From: Cacajao melanocephalus
Taxonomy: Eukaryota; Chordata; Mammalia; Primates; Pitheciidae
DNA length: 64,000 nucleotides
Direction: 5' to 3'
Assembly (NCBI GenBank): GCA_963573385.1
Contig: CAUYLG010038244.1
Location: 94,554 to 158,553, forward strand
Position 1 is the stretch's first letter, and each line of letters starts with the position of its first letter. The notes under the pieces were generated by a model. It ran no database searches and was not told where the DNA came from. It saw only the letters and a list, made by a program, of their open reading frames with translations. This document shows, in pieces, positions 47,825 through 60,858 of this stretch. The position numbers and the translations under genes are program-made.

Positions 47825-48580
47825 CATCAGGGAAATGCAAATCAAGCCATGTGAGATACCACTTCACACCCACAAGAATGGTTATAATCAAAAAGACAGG
47901 AAGTAACAAGTGTTGGTGAGAACATGGAGAAATAGAGACCCTCATACATGCTGGTGGGAAGAGAAACTGGTACAGCCACTTTGGAGAACAGTTTAGTGGT
48001 TCCTCAGTTAAACACATAGTTACCATACAATGCAGCAGTTCTACTCCTAGTATATACCCAAGAGAAATAAAACCATATATCCACACAAAAACCTGTGCAA
48101 GAATGTTCACAGCAACATTACTCATAAAAGCCAAAACAACCCAAATGTCCATCAATGGATGAACAGAGAAACAAAACATAGTGTATAGATACAATGAAAT
48201 ATTATTTGACAGTCAAGAGGAATGCCGTACTGATACATACTTCAATGAGAATGAACCATGAAACATTATGCTCAATGAAAGAAGCCAGACACAAACGCTA
48301 CATATTGTATGAATCCATCTATAGGAAATGTCCATAATAGGCAAATCTATAGTTCCTGAAAATACATTAATGGTTGCCAGGGGTTCCTGTGGCAGGAGTG
48401 GGGAGGGGTGAGGATTGGAAGTGGCTGCTAACAGATTCAGGGTTTCTTTTGGGGGTGTTGGAAATTATCTAGAATTAGCAGTAATGGTTTTGCAACACAG
48501 CGAGTATACTAAAAGCACAGAACTGTGCACTTTAAAATGGTTAATTTTGTTTTGCTAATTATATCTCAATTTTCAAGAAA
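47825..48580 (+). repeat. Old L1 (L1M) 3' end
   Basis: 'atcagggaaatgcaaatcaa', 'aagtaacaagtgttggtgag', 'catatatccacacaaaaacc', 'aatgtccatcaatggatgaa', then a 3' UTR with 'gcactttaaaatggttaatt'. The same family style as 15060 and 34710. Confidence 0.93.
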
Positions 48581-48984
48581 AAGTCAGTTACATGACACTT
48601 TATATCTTGTGAATGGTATTCTATAGCAGTATCTGTGTGCCAGAGTACAATATTCCAAGCACTAGAGAGAACTGGTGAATGCGTGTCCCACCTTTGGTCT
48701 AGGTTTACTAAAATTCTGACACTCATTTTTCTTTTATCCAACTGCTTGCAAGAAAGATGAATTCTGTATTTGATTCTGTCTCCTACCAGTGAAACATATG
48801 GCTTAACTAGAAAGAAAATTTACACATTACATTGATTAAATTGAGAACATAAGCTCTGTAAAGAGTATTTTGAGTTGGGCTTTCCTAAAGTCAGCCACTT
48901 AATTTACAAACTTACATAAACTCTTACAGACCTCTCTCTTCCACCCTTTCCTTTCCCTCTGTCAGCTTCTCTTTCCCCTGCTTC
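48581..48984. other. Unannotated stretch
   Basis: Nothing recognised. The last ~80 bases may already be L2. Confidence 0.45.
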
Positions 48985-49615
48985 CTAAAAAGAATGTTCT
49001 GCCAAAACCTGGACATCATTCCAGACTTTTCTATTTCCCACACCTGCCTTGCCCAAACATCAAATAACTTCCTAATTGTAAAATAAAAATATATGCCCTC
49101 TTATTGCACTACTTGAATCCAGACCCTGTTCATCTACCACCCAAGTCATTATAAATTCTGCTGAAATTGATCTTCCACACTAATGAACTCACAGCTCGGA
49201 CTGTGTCATTCCCCTGTTTAAAGTCCTCCCCGTGAACAGCTTGATAAAATCTTTCTTCAGCCTGACAAAGGAGAAACTCCAAAATCTGGCCATCATCTTT
49301 CATTTTCTCCATTTCTGACAGACACCTGCTACATGTCTTCCACACATGCTTTACACAGAACTACTCGAATCGTGGTCTTCAGGTATTTTACCCCCTCAGT
49401 GTTTGCTCATGTTGGTCCCTCTGCTTAGAACCTCTCCCTCCCTCCTCTCCCAGCTACACACCAAGTTAATCTGTATTTGTCTTTTAAGGTTACACTCAGA
49501 CATCCAGACACTGCATTATTGGAGAAGCCACTTCCATGCCAAGTGGGTTCCATGCCCTTCCTTCATGCTTCCATGGAATACTTTTCCTCTCTCAGGCATT
49601 GCAGAATGGTAGCAG
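48985..49615 (+). repeat. L2 LINE, first part
   Basis: 'acatcattccagacttttct', 'tgtcattcccctgtttaaag', 'ctctgcttagaacctctccc' and 'tttgtcttttaaggttacac' correspond to the end of the L2 frame and its 3' UTR. The L2 terminus appears at 50096 after an intervening element. Confidence 0.82.
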
Positions 49616-50095
49616 ATACTTGTAGAGGAGGCAGGTTTCAAAACAGTCCCCAAGGATTCCCACGTCTACATACTCATCCCCTTGTGTTACTCTTACATAA
49701 TGTGACTACCATCTTACTGATAATACAGACTGTCTCTTTTTCTGGCTTTGATGAAACATATTGCTACGTCGGGCAGGACAGTGTGGCAAGGAACTGAGGG
49801 TGGCCTCCAGCCAACAGCCAGCAAGGAGTTAAATCTCTCAGTCCAATAGCCATCTGAAAAGCAAATCCTACTAACAACCATGTAAATAAGTTTAGAAGAT
49901 GTTTTCCAACCAAACCTTCACATAAGACCCTGCCCTAGCCAACATCTTGACTGCAACCTTGTAAGACACCCTGAAGTACAGGACCCGGATAAGCCATGCC
50001 TGTACTCCTGACCCAGAGCAACTAATAATAAATGTGTGTCTTAAGCCTTTAAGTCTGTGGTAATGTGTTATACAGCAGTAAATATCTGCTTGTGT
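49616..50095 (+). repeat. LTR-like element (MaLR/MLT1 type) inside the L2
   Basis: 'acagtgtggcaaggaactga', 'tggcctccagccaacagcca', 'aataaatgtgtgtcttaagc' and 'ttaagtctgtggtaatgtgt' resemble the 3' two-thirds of an MLT1-like LTR. Exact ends and a target-site duplication are not visible, so the family call is tentative. Confidence 0.6.
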
Positions 50096-50235
50096 GTTAC
50101 CCTTTCAACTACTCCAGCTAAGTATAAACTCACCTAGGGAAGCAACCATCCTAGTCAACTTTGTATTCCTAAGTCTAATGCAGGTGCTTGATGCCCAGTT
50201 AGACCCTCAATGTACGTTTGTTGAACTGAACCAGT
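50096..50235 (+). repeat. L2 LINE 3' terminus, second part
   Basis: 'agtataaactcacctaggga', 'caactttgtattcctaagtc' and 'tcaatgtacgtttgttgaac' are the L2 terminus, continuing from 49615. Confidence 0.78.
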
Positions 50236-51349
50236 CTGCCCCAAAGTTTCCACATATTTGACACAAACCTTGCTTTCCCCTCCTAAACTGAGGCAGGTAA
50301 CCAACTCTGTCTTCCATTCTGAGTGACTCACAGCATGGTTAACATACTCCCCCTCCAAGAGAATCTCCTATGGACATGCACAGGCACACCTTCGCTCTTT
50401 ATATCACTTTCTCCATATTTCAGTTCCCATCTGTACCTCCAAAAGTTTGCTATGAATCTAATTCACATTTGCTCTCTCATGGGTGCCTTTGCTTCTGACA
50501 GTCTTTCTTCTCCTGCCTCACCCAAACTTTATCACACTATCTCACTCACTCATGTACAACCTGTGAGCCAAGAAACCTCCTTGAGCATTGCTAGTTGATA
50601 AATTTGATACATTTATATAAGGAAAAAGAACAAGGTCAGTTTAAAAATTATATTGGACAAGAAAGAACTACAAGAAAAATATCATTATGAATCAGATATG
50701 TGATTCTATCACAAAGATAGAATCTAATTTCTGAAACATACAAAAGAATATATCTATGAATTCCATTGCTAAAGTGGAAAAAAAAAAACTTGATTTTAGG
50801 TCTTGATGACTAATACCAAAATAAGGTACAATTTTGCTCTATGCTCTCATGAAGGCTCAAGGAAGTTCTTTATAACAATCAGTGATGCAGATCTCCCTGT
50901 GGCATTCTGTAGGTGCTGACTAGGTTAATGCCAGTGTAAGCACACAGAACTTTAATGTAAGTGGAAAGGTAGAAGTGAAGATGAACAGGTAGCCACTATT
51001 CTTCTCAAACCATTTTGCTACCATAATAGGAAGGAGAATTACCATGTCCAACAGATGCAAGACAAACCTCCTCTAGAAAATTTGTCTCAGAGATCTCACA
51101 CCTCCATGAAAATGAAACTATAGCTGGGTTAAAAGCAGAAAAAAGTAAATTTTACTCAGAAAATCCTCTGAGATTAAGATCAAGATTTAGCTTGAGCTAA
51201 AACTATATTACTATTTTATAATTACTAGACAATTAAAGGGTCCAAGGGAAGTCTTTGTATAATAGGCAGAAGTTAATGCTCTGGATAGATAAATATGTTC
51301 TTTCTGGACAACATGATGTCACTATTGTACAAAAAAATTAGACTAGATG
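50236..51349. other. Unannotated stretch (~1.1 kb)
   Basis: AT-rich; no feature was recognised. A 91-codon frame at 50323-50598 is not recognisable. Confidence 0.5.
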
Positions 51350-51720
51350 ATATGAAAATATATAGGCATAGGGCCATTCCCTGTATCAACATTACAATAG
51401 CAAAAATTGCTGGAAATAATCCCCCCAAAAATATCAATAAGGAACTGGCTGAATAAACCAAAGTACAGCCACATAATGGTATACTATGCAGCTATAAGTA
51501 GGAATGAGGAATATCTTTATGAACTACGATGGAATGATCTCCAGAATATGTGTTAAGAGAAAAAAGGAAAATGTAGAAAAGTGAGTTCTGCAGAACACAT
51601 GTTAATGTGTATTTTAAACAATGGTATAAAAAGCATAACATTTTAAAATATAATTACCAATAAGGCAGAGGGCATAGAATGCAAGAGACAGAGACAAAAT
51701 CTAAACATCTCTGAATATAC
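51350..51720 (+). repeat. Old L1 (L1M) end of ORF2
   Basis: 'caacattacaatagcaaaaa', 'catgatgg'-like text, 'ggtatactatgcagctataa' and 'gaatgatctccagaatatgt' match the end of an L1M ORF2 and early 3' UTR. Confidence 0.75.
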
Positions 51721-52539
51721 TGTATTTTACATTGAAGCATATAAATAATTTATGTTATTATAACACTAAAACATTAAAGAAGACCACATCAAAAGTAAAA
51801 CAAAACAAATAATACTAACTGTATTGTGCTAATCACTAACTGGCCCCTTGTTAGTAGAATAACCAACCAAAAAGGAACTGATTCAAACAACTTAAAACCT
51901 CAGTAATTTGCCTGCTCACCCCTAGCAGGATAAACCCTAATGTCAAAAATCACTGAAAAAAATTAAACTGTTTTTCAGTGTTCATATTGATCATGAAGTT
52001 GTGTTGATCACTGTTATTCTGAGACGTGTGTGTGTGTGTGTGTGCGCGCGCCATGTGGGATCTAACAAATGAGGAATTATCATGACTATGTTAAGAACCA
52101 GGATTTATGTCATGGGAAAGAGGAAATAGAAACATAACACTGATGAGGTTAAAGAAAAGCCTTGTAGTCCTAAATTTAAACTGGATGAATAAGTATACAC
52201 TCACAGTATATTTTTATCTTTCAAAAGTATTTATTTCCTGGCTATGTCCACTTAAAAAGCCCAGAAGCAATGACCAGTCCATTAGCAATGAGTACCCCAG
52301 ATCATACCTCTAAATACCATTCCTCAAAAAAAAAATTAGGTTCCTGGGAGAAAAGACTAATTCTAAATCAGAGACAGGGAATGTATGCAACAAACCTAGA
52401 ACGTCTTGTCAGTCCCAAAAGCAGGAAATCTGTCAAACATTACTAGAAGACTATGAAAATGACACAGGAGCCAAGTGGCTACTCCCATAGTCAAAGTCAG
52501 TACAATTGAGCATCAGTAAGGACAATAACTGCAAGGAAC
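51721..52539. other. Unclassified AT-rich stretch with a Z-DNA-type tract
   Basis: It lies between two L1-like parts and may be L1 3' UTR itself or an insertion. It holds the TG/CG tract at 52024-52051 and a 10-bp hairpin at 51951-51980. Confidence 0.4.
52024..52051. repeat. (TG)n(CG)n alternating tract, Z-DNA candidate
   Basis: Strict purine-pyrimidine alternation for 28 bases, ending in CGCGCGC. Alternating CG next to TG is the strongest natural Z-forming type. Confidence 0.9.
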
Positions 52540-53560
52540 TATGGCACATAGAATATTTCTAAACTGGTAATTTTATAGCAATTCTAAAATCATCACTGGC
52601 TACCTTTGGAGGATGCTAGGAAATCAACTTATTATTTTGAAAACTGGCAAATAGAAGAGTAGAATTAAGTATTTGCTCTTCCTTTTCCATAGGAACTGGA
52701 CCTCAGAACAACCAACAATTTGATTGAGGGAAGTTTCTCTTTATAGAGGCATTCCAGAAGTATTGCAGAAAGAACGATACGCTTTCACAATCCCTAAGGA
52801 ATTAATTGATCTAGGCAACAATCATGAGTGACTGCTAAGGTCACCAAAAGAGACACAGCCAGACATCATGTGCCTCTTGATGAAGGTCCATGACATTACC
52901 TATAAAGTAGTCTTCCCAAAAAGAAACAAGTAAGTAAACCTGAATCCTATCAAGCCTCTAGATCTAACTACAAATATATAGGGAATACAAGGCCAGGGAA
53001 TGTGGTTAATGATACCACAGGAATGTAATCAGCAAAGTCCAGACTGTGGGAAACTCTGCTGGACAAATGACCCAGTTTCTTCAACAAACAAATTGTCAGA
53101 GTAAAAGAAAGACAGGAAGGGGAACCCGCAGATTAAAAGATTCTTAAGAAACATATCAATTGATCGTAATAAGTGGAGCTTATTTGAAAGATGATTTTTA
53201 AAAAATCTTTAAATGAAAATGTTTATGAGATAGTTACAGAAACGAACACTATCTTGGTATTTGATAATATCAAGAAAATATTTTAATTTAGGGATTTGCT
53301 AATAGTATTGTGGTTGTATTTTCTAAACAGTCTTTACCTTTCAGTGTTACAGGCTGAACTAGTTACAGCTGAAATAAGAGGATGCTTTTGATTTGCTTTA
53401 AAAGAATCTCAAAGTACGGGGGAAAGTAGGAGGCATAAATAAAACTGTAGCCTTAATTTTGTTACTGTTGAAGCTGGGGATGTATAGGTGAGGTTTCATT
53501 ATCCTAGTCTCTCTACCTCTGTATACATTTGAAATTTTCCATAATAAAAATGTTCAATGA
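52540..53560 (+). repeat. Old L1 (L1M/L1ME-like) 3' UTR
   Basis: 'acaaccaacaatttgattga', 'aggcattccagaagtattgc', 'gatgaaggtccatgacatta', 'gactgtgggaaactctgctg', 'cccagtttcttcaacaaaca', and the end 'gaaattttccataataaaaa'. A second copy of the later part is at 55760-56430. The family name is tentative. Confidence 0.7.
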
Positions 53561-53589
53561 TGAGCCTTCAAAAATTGGCTTATATATTA

Positions 53590-53810
53590 TTATCAATAAT
53601 GAGCGATACTTATCGAGTGTTACAGTCAAAGCCAGCAATGGTACATATATTGATTATATCATCCTCACAGCAACTCTATGAGGACTTTCACTATCCTTAT
53701 TTTTCTATCCTTATACAGAAGAAACTGAAAATTGAAGAAGCTAAGCCGCAGAACCAAGCAGATGGTACACATAAGACTACAGCATAGTTCTCTGACATCA
53801 GATCCCAAGT
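53590..53810 (-). repeat. MIR SINE
   Basis: Minus-strand MIR: 'tgagcgatacttatcgagtg', 'atcatcctcacagcaactct', 'tatacagaagaaactgaaaa'. Diverged but in order. Confidence 0.8.
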
Positions 53811-55149
53811 GTCCAGTGAGAAAAACAGAAACCATTTTACATATATTAAGAAGAGATACCACTGTAGAGAACTGTTTACAAAGGCGTTGGAAGATATGGA
53901 TGAACAAAAGAAAGGTGGAGGTAGAGCTGGAGAAACTAAAAAGCTAAAGCAGTAACATCCAGAGACTATAAACTGCTAATACCCTGGGCTGACACCCACT
54001 AGCCCACACTCATGCTGATCAGCAGAGGGGCTGGCAGCATAACCACTCAGGTGCACCACTGCCGCCTAGCAGGGCCACTGCTATTGCCTGTTCCTTTCTC
54101 TCACATTCCAATTTCCTGCCAGTATCTCCTACCCGTGGAATCTAAGAGGAGACCATCTGGCAAAGTAATCTGGAAGATGCAACTTGCAGACTTCTAGCCT
54201 CATACAATACAAAAGAAAAAATGGAAAAGCAAAAATGGAGCTACAAACTAAGAGACAAAAATACCAACATGACTACTGTGCTATACTTGTCAAGTTGCAG
54301 TGTCAAATTGTAATTGCTTGACTTAGAACCTTGATGTAAATTTCACTTTCTTCCTCCCTTTTTCCATCATGGTAGCTACTTGTGTGGTCATTATGCACTT
54401 GAGATGTGGGTAGTCCCTACTGAGATGCAGTGTGATTGTAAAATACATTCCAGACTTTAAGAACTTAGTTCCAAAAAAAGAGAAAGAATGTAAACTATCT
54501 CATTAAAAAAAAAAAATTGAGTATATGTCAAAATAATATTTTTAATATATTGGTTAAATGAACATGTATTAAAATTAATTTATCTGCTTATTTTAAGTTT
54601 TAAAAATGTGATTCATAAAAAATTTAAAAATTAGATGTGCGGGTTACATCTGGGTCACATTTTATTTCTATTGGGTAATGCTGCTGCTTTAGAGCTTCAA
54701 CCCAAAGCAAGCCTTATCTGGCAGTCTCTGAACCATAACACCCAAGGGTATTCTCAGCCATCAACTCCACCAGACTTTATAGTCCTTCTTAATCCGTTCT
54801 CTTGGATCCTATTTGTGTCTGGAAGCTTTTAACTCTGGGCTTCGAAAGCCTGACCTTAATTCTGCTTCTGGCCTCTGTCCGTGGTCATATAGTTGTCTGC
54901 TCCTTGGCATTTTTTTTTTTTTTTTTTTTTATAGAGACACGCTCAGAAAGAAGGCTTTTTCTTACAGACTTCAACTGACTTACCCCTCAGGCTCACAGTT
55001 CTTCATGCTCTCCCAGTAGGAGTGTCTCACCTGGAAGAGCCCAATTCCCAGTCCCTAACTCCTGCCGGCCAGCTGGCACTCAGTCAATACACTGCCTTCC
55101 CACAGAAGATGACAATATAGGGCATAAACAATGGAAGATCCTGAAAGGT
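53811..55149. other. Unannotated stretch (~1.3 kb)
   Basis: Nothing recognised apart from a 21-base T run at 54910-54930. Confidence 0.5.
54910..54930. repeat. Poly(T) run
   Basis: Twenty-one uninterrupted T. The sequence after it does not look like an Alu or an L1, so its origin is unclear. Confidence 0.9.
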
Positions 55150-55225
55150 GGAACTATGTTGTCGTCATTTTTTATCCCTCCAAACCTAGCATAATGCCTA
55201 ATACACACACACGTACTTGAGAACC
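55150..55225 (+). repeat. L2 LINE 3' end
   Basis: 'ccctccaaacctagcataat' and 'gcctaatacacac' fit the L2 terminus; diverged. Confidence 0.55.
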
Positions 55226-55259
55226 TAGCGGGTTTACAGGGACTATACCTCTGCCATAG

Positions 55260-55385
55260 TTGTACCAATCCTTTTGGCGGTGGATTATCCCTACTGTGCA
55301 AGGAGGAGTCATGCAGCTTCTCCAAAGCCACAAAATCTGTATAGGGCAGGGCTGGAACTCAAGCCGGAGTCAGTGAGTACCTTTT
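55260..55385 (-). repeat. MIR SINE, 5' half
   Basis: 'cagcttctccaaagccacaa', 'gggcagggctggaactcaag' and 'ccggagtcagtgag' match the minus strand of the MIR core. Confidence 0.75.
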
Positions 55386-55759
55386 TTTCCCCACCAGATT
55401 ACCCTTTGGTAGCCACAAAAATCGTAGCAAAGGAGCTGCAAGAGGGCCTTGTGAAATGCCTCATTTCAAAAGCTCCATGATGTTTGGGGCCTTGGCATGA
55501 CTGGAGAGGGCTAGGTGGACTGGAGAGGGCTAGAAGAAGTTTTGAATATGGGCACACTCAACTTAGCTGGAACTGTTTCTCTAAGAAAATTGCTTCACCA
55601 ACTCGAATAATCTCCCTTCAGTCAAAACTGGGCAGTCTGAGCACAAATAGGTTTAATAACCGCAATGCATCAACACATCAAATACATGTAAACCCGTAAC
55701 AATTCGTAATGATACTAAACAAATTAACAGGCAAAGAAACTCACCTTAGGAGTCACCTT
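55386..55759. other. Unannotated stretch with 12-bp tandem duplication
   Basis: No feature was recognised, except that 'tcaccttaggag' occurs twice in direct succession at 55741-55764. Confidence 0.5.
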
Positions 55760-55764
55760 AGGAG

Positions 55765-56430
55765 AATGCTAGGGAATCAACTCTTGAAAAAAGTTTCTTG
55801 AGACATTCCAATGAATACATGAAGACAAAATGATAGCATATCACCATTTTACATCCTCTAATGACTAAAGGATATAAGCAATGATCGTTAATAAGAGCTA
55901 GCATCACAAAAAGGAGACAACTAAACATTGTATGTTTCTTGCTGCAAGAATACAATATCATCTAAAATATATTCTTGCCCCACTCCCACCGCACAAAACT
56001 TAGTATAATCTGATCAAACTTCTAAATCAAACTACAGTTTCTAGCAAACACAGAAAGTAAGGAAACATGTTAGATGCATCACAGGAAAGCAATAAATAAA
56101 CTTTAGATTGGAGGAATATATATATTTATAAACAACCCAGCTTCTTCAACAAACAAATTGCAAGTATATAGAAAAGAGAGATGGGAAGGGGAAGCTACAG
56201 ATTAAGAGACTTAAGAGGCATAGCAACCAATTGCAATGAGTAGAGTTACTGTTTGGATACCAACAAACACTAAAAGGAAAAGTAGTAAGACAATTAGAAA
56301 AGTGTGATTGGTATTAAGTTGTCATATTTTTGGTGCATAATGATTTTATGATTTATTTTTTAAAACAGTTACAGTTAAAAGGTACCTACTGAGCTATTTG
56401 TGGATGAAACAGCAAATAAGTGCCACAAAG
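55765..56430 (+). repeat. Old L1 (L1M/L1ME-like) 3' UTR, second copy
   Basis: 'gcatcacaggaaagcaataa', 'cccagcttcttcaacaaaca', 'gattaagagacttaagaggc' and 'gagctatttgtggatgaaac' align in order with 53010-53400 of the copy 3 kb upstream, in the same orientation. Independently decayed. Confidence 0.7.
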
Positions 56431-56474
56431 AAGCTAGACACACCCCTTTTTACCTCGAGATAAAATAGGACAAT

Positions 56475-56610
56475 GAAAGCAGGACAGCTGAGCAGACGCA
56501 GCTCTGAGTCCCTAGCTGTGTGATCTTGGTCAAGCCACTTGAGCCGCCTGTGCCTCCGCTTCCTCCCTAGCAATGTGAGGTTAATAACACCACCTGAGCC
56601 CCTCAGCTTT
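56475..56610 (+). repeat. MIR SINE, 5' half
   Basis: 'gctgtgtgatcttggtcaag', 'ttgagccgcctgtgcctccg' and 'gcaatgtgaggttaataaca' follow MIR. Confidence 0.85.
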
Positions 56611-56855
56611 CCAGCACACCATGGATCACTAAAGATAACTACTCCCTAAAGGAACTTCACAAATTCTCCCTCATCTGCTTCATCAGCCTCTAATTAAACC
56701 TGCTTCTCCCAAAGGACACCCATATACAAGAAACAGGAGTTCTAATTCAATTTTATGTTTCTTTCACAACAATATTGTTTTAACCATGTAAATATATTCC
56801 AGCTACATAATAGGCTAAAACTTTGTTGTGCTAACCTAGAAACCTAAATGCCACA

Positions 56856-56959
56856 TCCTTTCCATGTGAAAGAATTTAACATTGTTTAAATATGAAGGTC
56901 TATAACATTGTTTCCATATGAAAATCTATACATTGTTTCTATATGAAAGTCACTAATAG
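56856..56959. repeat. Degenerate ~26-bp tandem array (about 4 units)
   Basis: Units start at about 56856 (poor), 56881, 56907 and 56932. Three share 'cattgttt', 'atatgaa' and a 'tctata'-like end with period 25-26. I know no transposon with this structure, so it is a small minisatellite. Confidence 0.8.
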
Positions 56960-57560
56960 CAACTAGGTGCCTTACAAACTAATGTTTGTCATACAGTCTA
57001 CATATAAAAGTGAATACTGCCTTTCACATTCATCCAAAGCATTTCCTGGTTGTTTTAGAATTCAAAGTTCTCACCTTTGATACAATAAGAGATTCCGGGT
57101 TTTTGCTCCACCTACTTCTCCCTTCTTGAAAATCTCAACAAAATCTGCAAAACTCCCCTCTACCACTGCCCTTAGGGAGATCAGGCTAAGTGGATCACAC
57201 TCCCTTGCTCTCACCTGCTCTTCTAAAGGGATGAAGGCTCCACACTCAGTCACCCAGTCCCAGGGCCTGACACTCCTAGTGGGCCAGATCACTGCAGAGA
57301 ACAGCCTGGGTGCCAGAGAGCTCACTCTGGGCTTCCCGTGTGACTAAGAAGTGCAGAGCAGCAACCACAAGGACAGGAGGACCTGCAGGAGTCTACTGGG
57401 TGAGGAGGGGTCCTAAAACTGGCTTCACAGACCCAGCATTATAGATGTGGGAGGGGGGAGAGTAGGAAATCTCCTGCAAACTTACCCACCTAAGTGTTCC
57501 ATTCCAGAAACACTTCCCAGAGCAGGGTGTGTGCATGCGTGTGTGTTTGTGTGCCTGTGC

Positions 57561-57609
<49 letters not shown>

Positions 57610-58774
57610 AGGCAGCACATGACAGAGGGATCTGGGGTGAAATGTGGTATCAACCCAATGCTTGCATAGCCACAGACCAAGCTGATCTTTGCTCCCTTCA
57701 ATCTTTATTTGACCATCCTTCTTTTGAGGATCACACTCTTGATTGTGGGGGAAAGAGACTTCTAGTTCCAACTAAGGCTCAGTTCCAAACACTATTGGTG
57801 GTTTTTGTTTCCTCACAGAGACCCCATTTCTCGGCCGATGCTGTCAATCAGTTTCTTAAGCTGAAAATGAATGTGTCCCATAAGGCCCCAGGACCACTAG
57901 TGGGTGCGGTGTGGATTGTTGGGTCATCAATGTCCTTCATAAATGCAGGTGTCTCTCCATGTGGTCACTGCTCTTGCCTGCAGCCCCCTCAGCAGGATCC
58001 CTGGAGTGGACAAAAGCCCTGGCTTTCCTGAACCCCAGTCACCACCTTCCAGTTCTGGAGCTTTAATGTTATTTGTGGTTCTGACGTCTGAAAATGGCAT
58101 CTTTTTCTTCATATGGTGCCCTGGGTGATAGGTTGCTTTAAAATCAATCATGTATCTTCCTACAAAAATTTCCAAAATTCAGGGTCTTGTCTCAGTTTTG
58201 TGACTCACACAGGCAACTGAGTCCCTGGAGCTAATCATTACATCTTTCTATCTGAGAGAAAACAGGTTTCAGATTTACAGTGTTTCATTTTCCCCAACAA
58301 TATGCTGTGTCTGACAGCACCCAAAATGCAGCAATACAAAAACCAATAGAGCTCATGCAAAATGCTTCGAAGAGCAATTCGAAACTGAGGGGTCTACAGG
58401 TTACAAGTCTATACTAAAGAAGAATTTCACAGAGAACCTCAGGATAACACCAAGGCCTTGACCTTTAAATTCTGCTGAGTGCAGGCTCAACAGTCCTGGA
58501 ACCCAAATCCCAGCCTGGGCCTTGGACTGGCAAGATTCTACTATGTTGTCTTCTTTGGAAAGCCAACTGAAGCAGACAAAACCCATGTCTGTGGCAGCAT
58601 TTTCCAAGGCTTCTGGATGACACATCCCTGTATAAATCGTTAGTCATCTACTGGCCAAATCAATGTACTTGAAAGTGTGGGATACATTTTCCATAAAAAA
58701 AAAATGACATGTTTCAAAAATATCTAAATCTAAATAACCAAAATCTCATTTTAATTACCAAAAGAGTAATAATA
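56960..58774. other. Repeat-poor stretch (~1.8 kb) with a long GT tract
   Basis: A 194-codon frame at 57447-58031 runs through the GT tract, which explains much of its length. At 57809-57822 'tttgtttcctcacag'-like sequence resembles a splice acceptor, but no matching donor or recognisable protein follows. Nothing here supports a gene call. Confidence 0.45.
57564..57607. repeat. (TG)22 microsatellite
   Basis: Forty-four uninterrupted bases of TG, preceded from 57525 by an imperfect GT-rich part. Confidence 0.98.
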
Positions 58775-58850
58775 GCGACCATAAAAATAAGAGCAACCAC
58801 TATTTGTACAGCACGTACAAAGTGCCAGGCACTGTGTTCAGTGAAAATAA
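58775..58850 (-). repeat. MIR or L2 3' end fragment
   Basis: 'cactatttgtacagcacgta' and 'caaagtgccaggcactgtgt' are shared by the termini of MIR and L2; too short to separate the two. Confidence 0.65.
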
Positions 58851-59144
58851 TGACATGTTGTGCCAGAGCTTCTCACATTTTGTATGCGTTTTTTATTCTT
58901 CTCCAACTTCAAAACACTCTGGTTCAAGTTAATAGAAGGGATGACAGTGGATACATGAAAGGAAAAATCTCACTCCCGAAGCCCCCGCTCCCCCTCCCTC
59001 TGCCTGTTTATCATCCTTCTGCTCTAAATAACTGCAGTTCCAGGACCAGCCACACTTGGGGCTTCAGGCTGTGTGGCCACATGCCTGAGCGTGTAACACA
59101 CTTAAGGGGTGGGATCATAGGGTGAGAGACCATCTGGACCCTCT

Positions 59145-59265
59145 TGCCTTCAAACTTAGATTGCAGATTAGGCAGAAATAATGCAGATTTGGTGAAACAA
59201 TGTATGTAAAGTGCTCAGCAAATAGCAAGAACTTCAACAACAGCTAATATTATTATAGCTATCCT
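59145..59265 (+). repeat. MIR SINE, 3' end
   Basis: 'atgtaaagtgctcagcaaat' and 'caacagctaatattattata' match the MIR 3' end. Confidence 0.65.
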
Positions 59266-59658
59266 GTTTACCTTGTTGCAAAATGTACAAACCAGGCATG
59301 AAAACTTAAATCGCCTTGGAAACAAGAGGCAACCATGAAATAGTCTTACTTTCATTGATGGATTATCCAAAAGCAAAATAGTTTCTTGATTTTTATTACA
59401 GCAAACACAAGCTTCTTAAAGCAAATTTTGAGCAGAGTAGGATAATTCTACTTCAGGAACTACTTTTCTGTGCATTGTCTCTAAGGAGGTAGAAAGGAGG
59501 GGGTGAAAGAAGTCAATGATAAAGAGTAAAGCAGAAAAATCCTAAATAAAAGCTGGCTATTATTCGCTGATGTGAGGAAAAACATAGACTGTGGAAGGAG
59601 CCATTAACAACTAATTCTAAACAAATACGTACTACAGCTTATTAAAAGTAACGTTTTT

Positions 59659-60853
<1,195 letters not shown>

Positions 60854-60858
60854 CACCC

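Noticed and set aside
51951..51980. 10-bp hairpin 'cactgaaaaa' / 'tttttcagtg'
   Set aside because: About one such match is expected by chance, and the arms contain A/T runs.
57447..58031. Longest open frame (194 codons), with a splice-acceptor-like site near 57809-57822
   Set aside because: Much of the length comes from the stop-free GT tract. The remaining protein text resembles no family, and no donor, promoter or second exon is evident.
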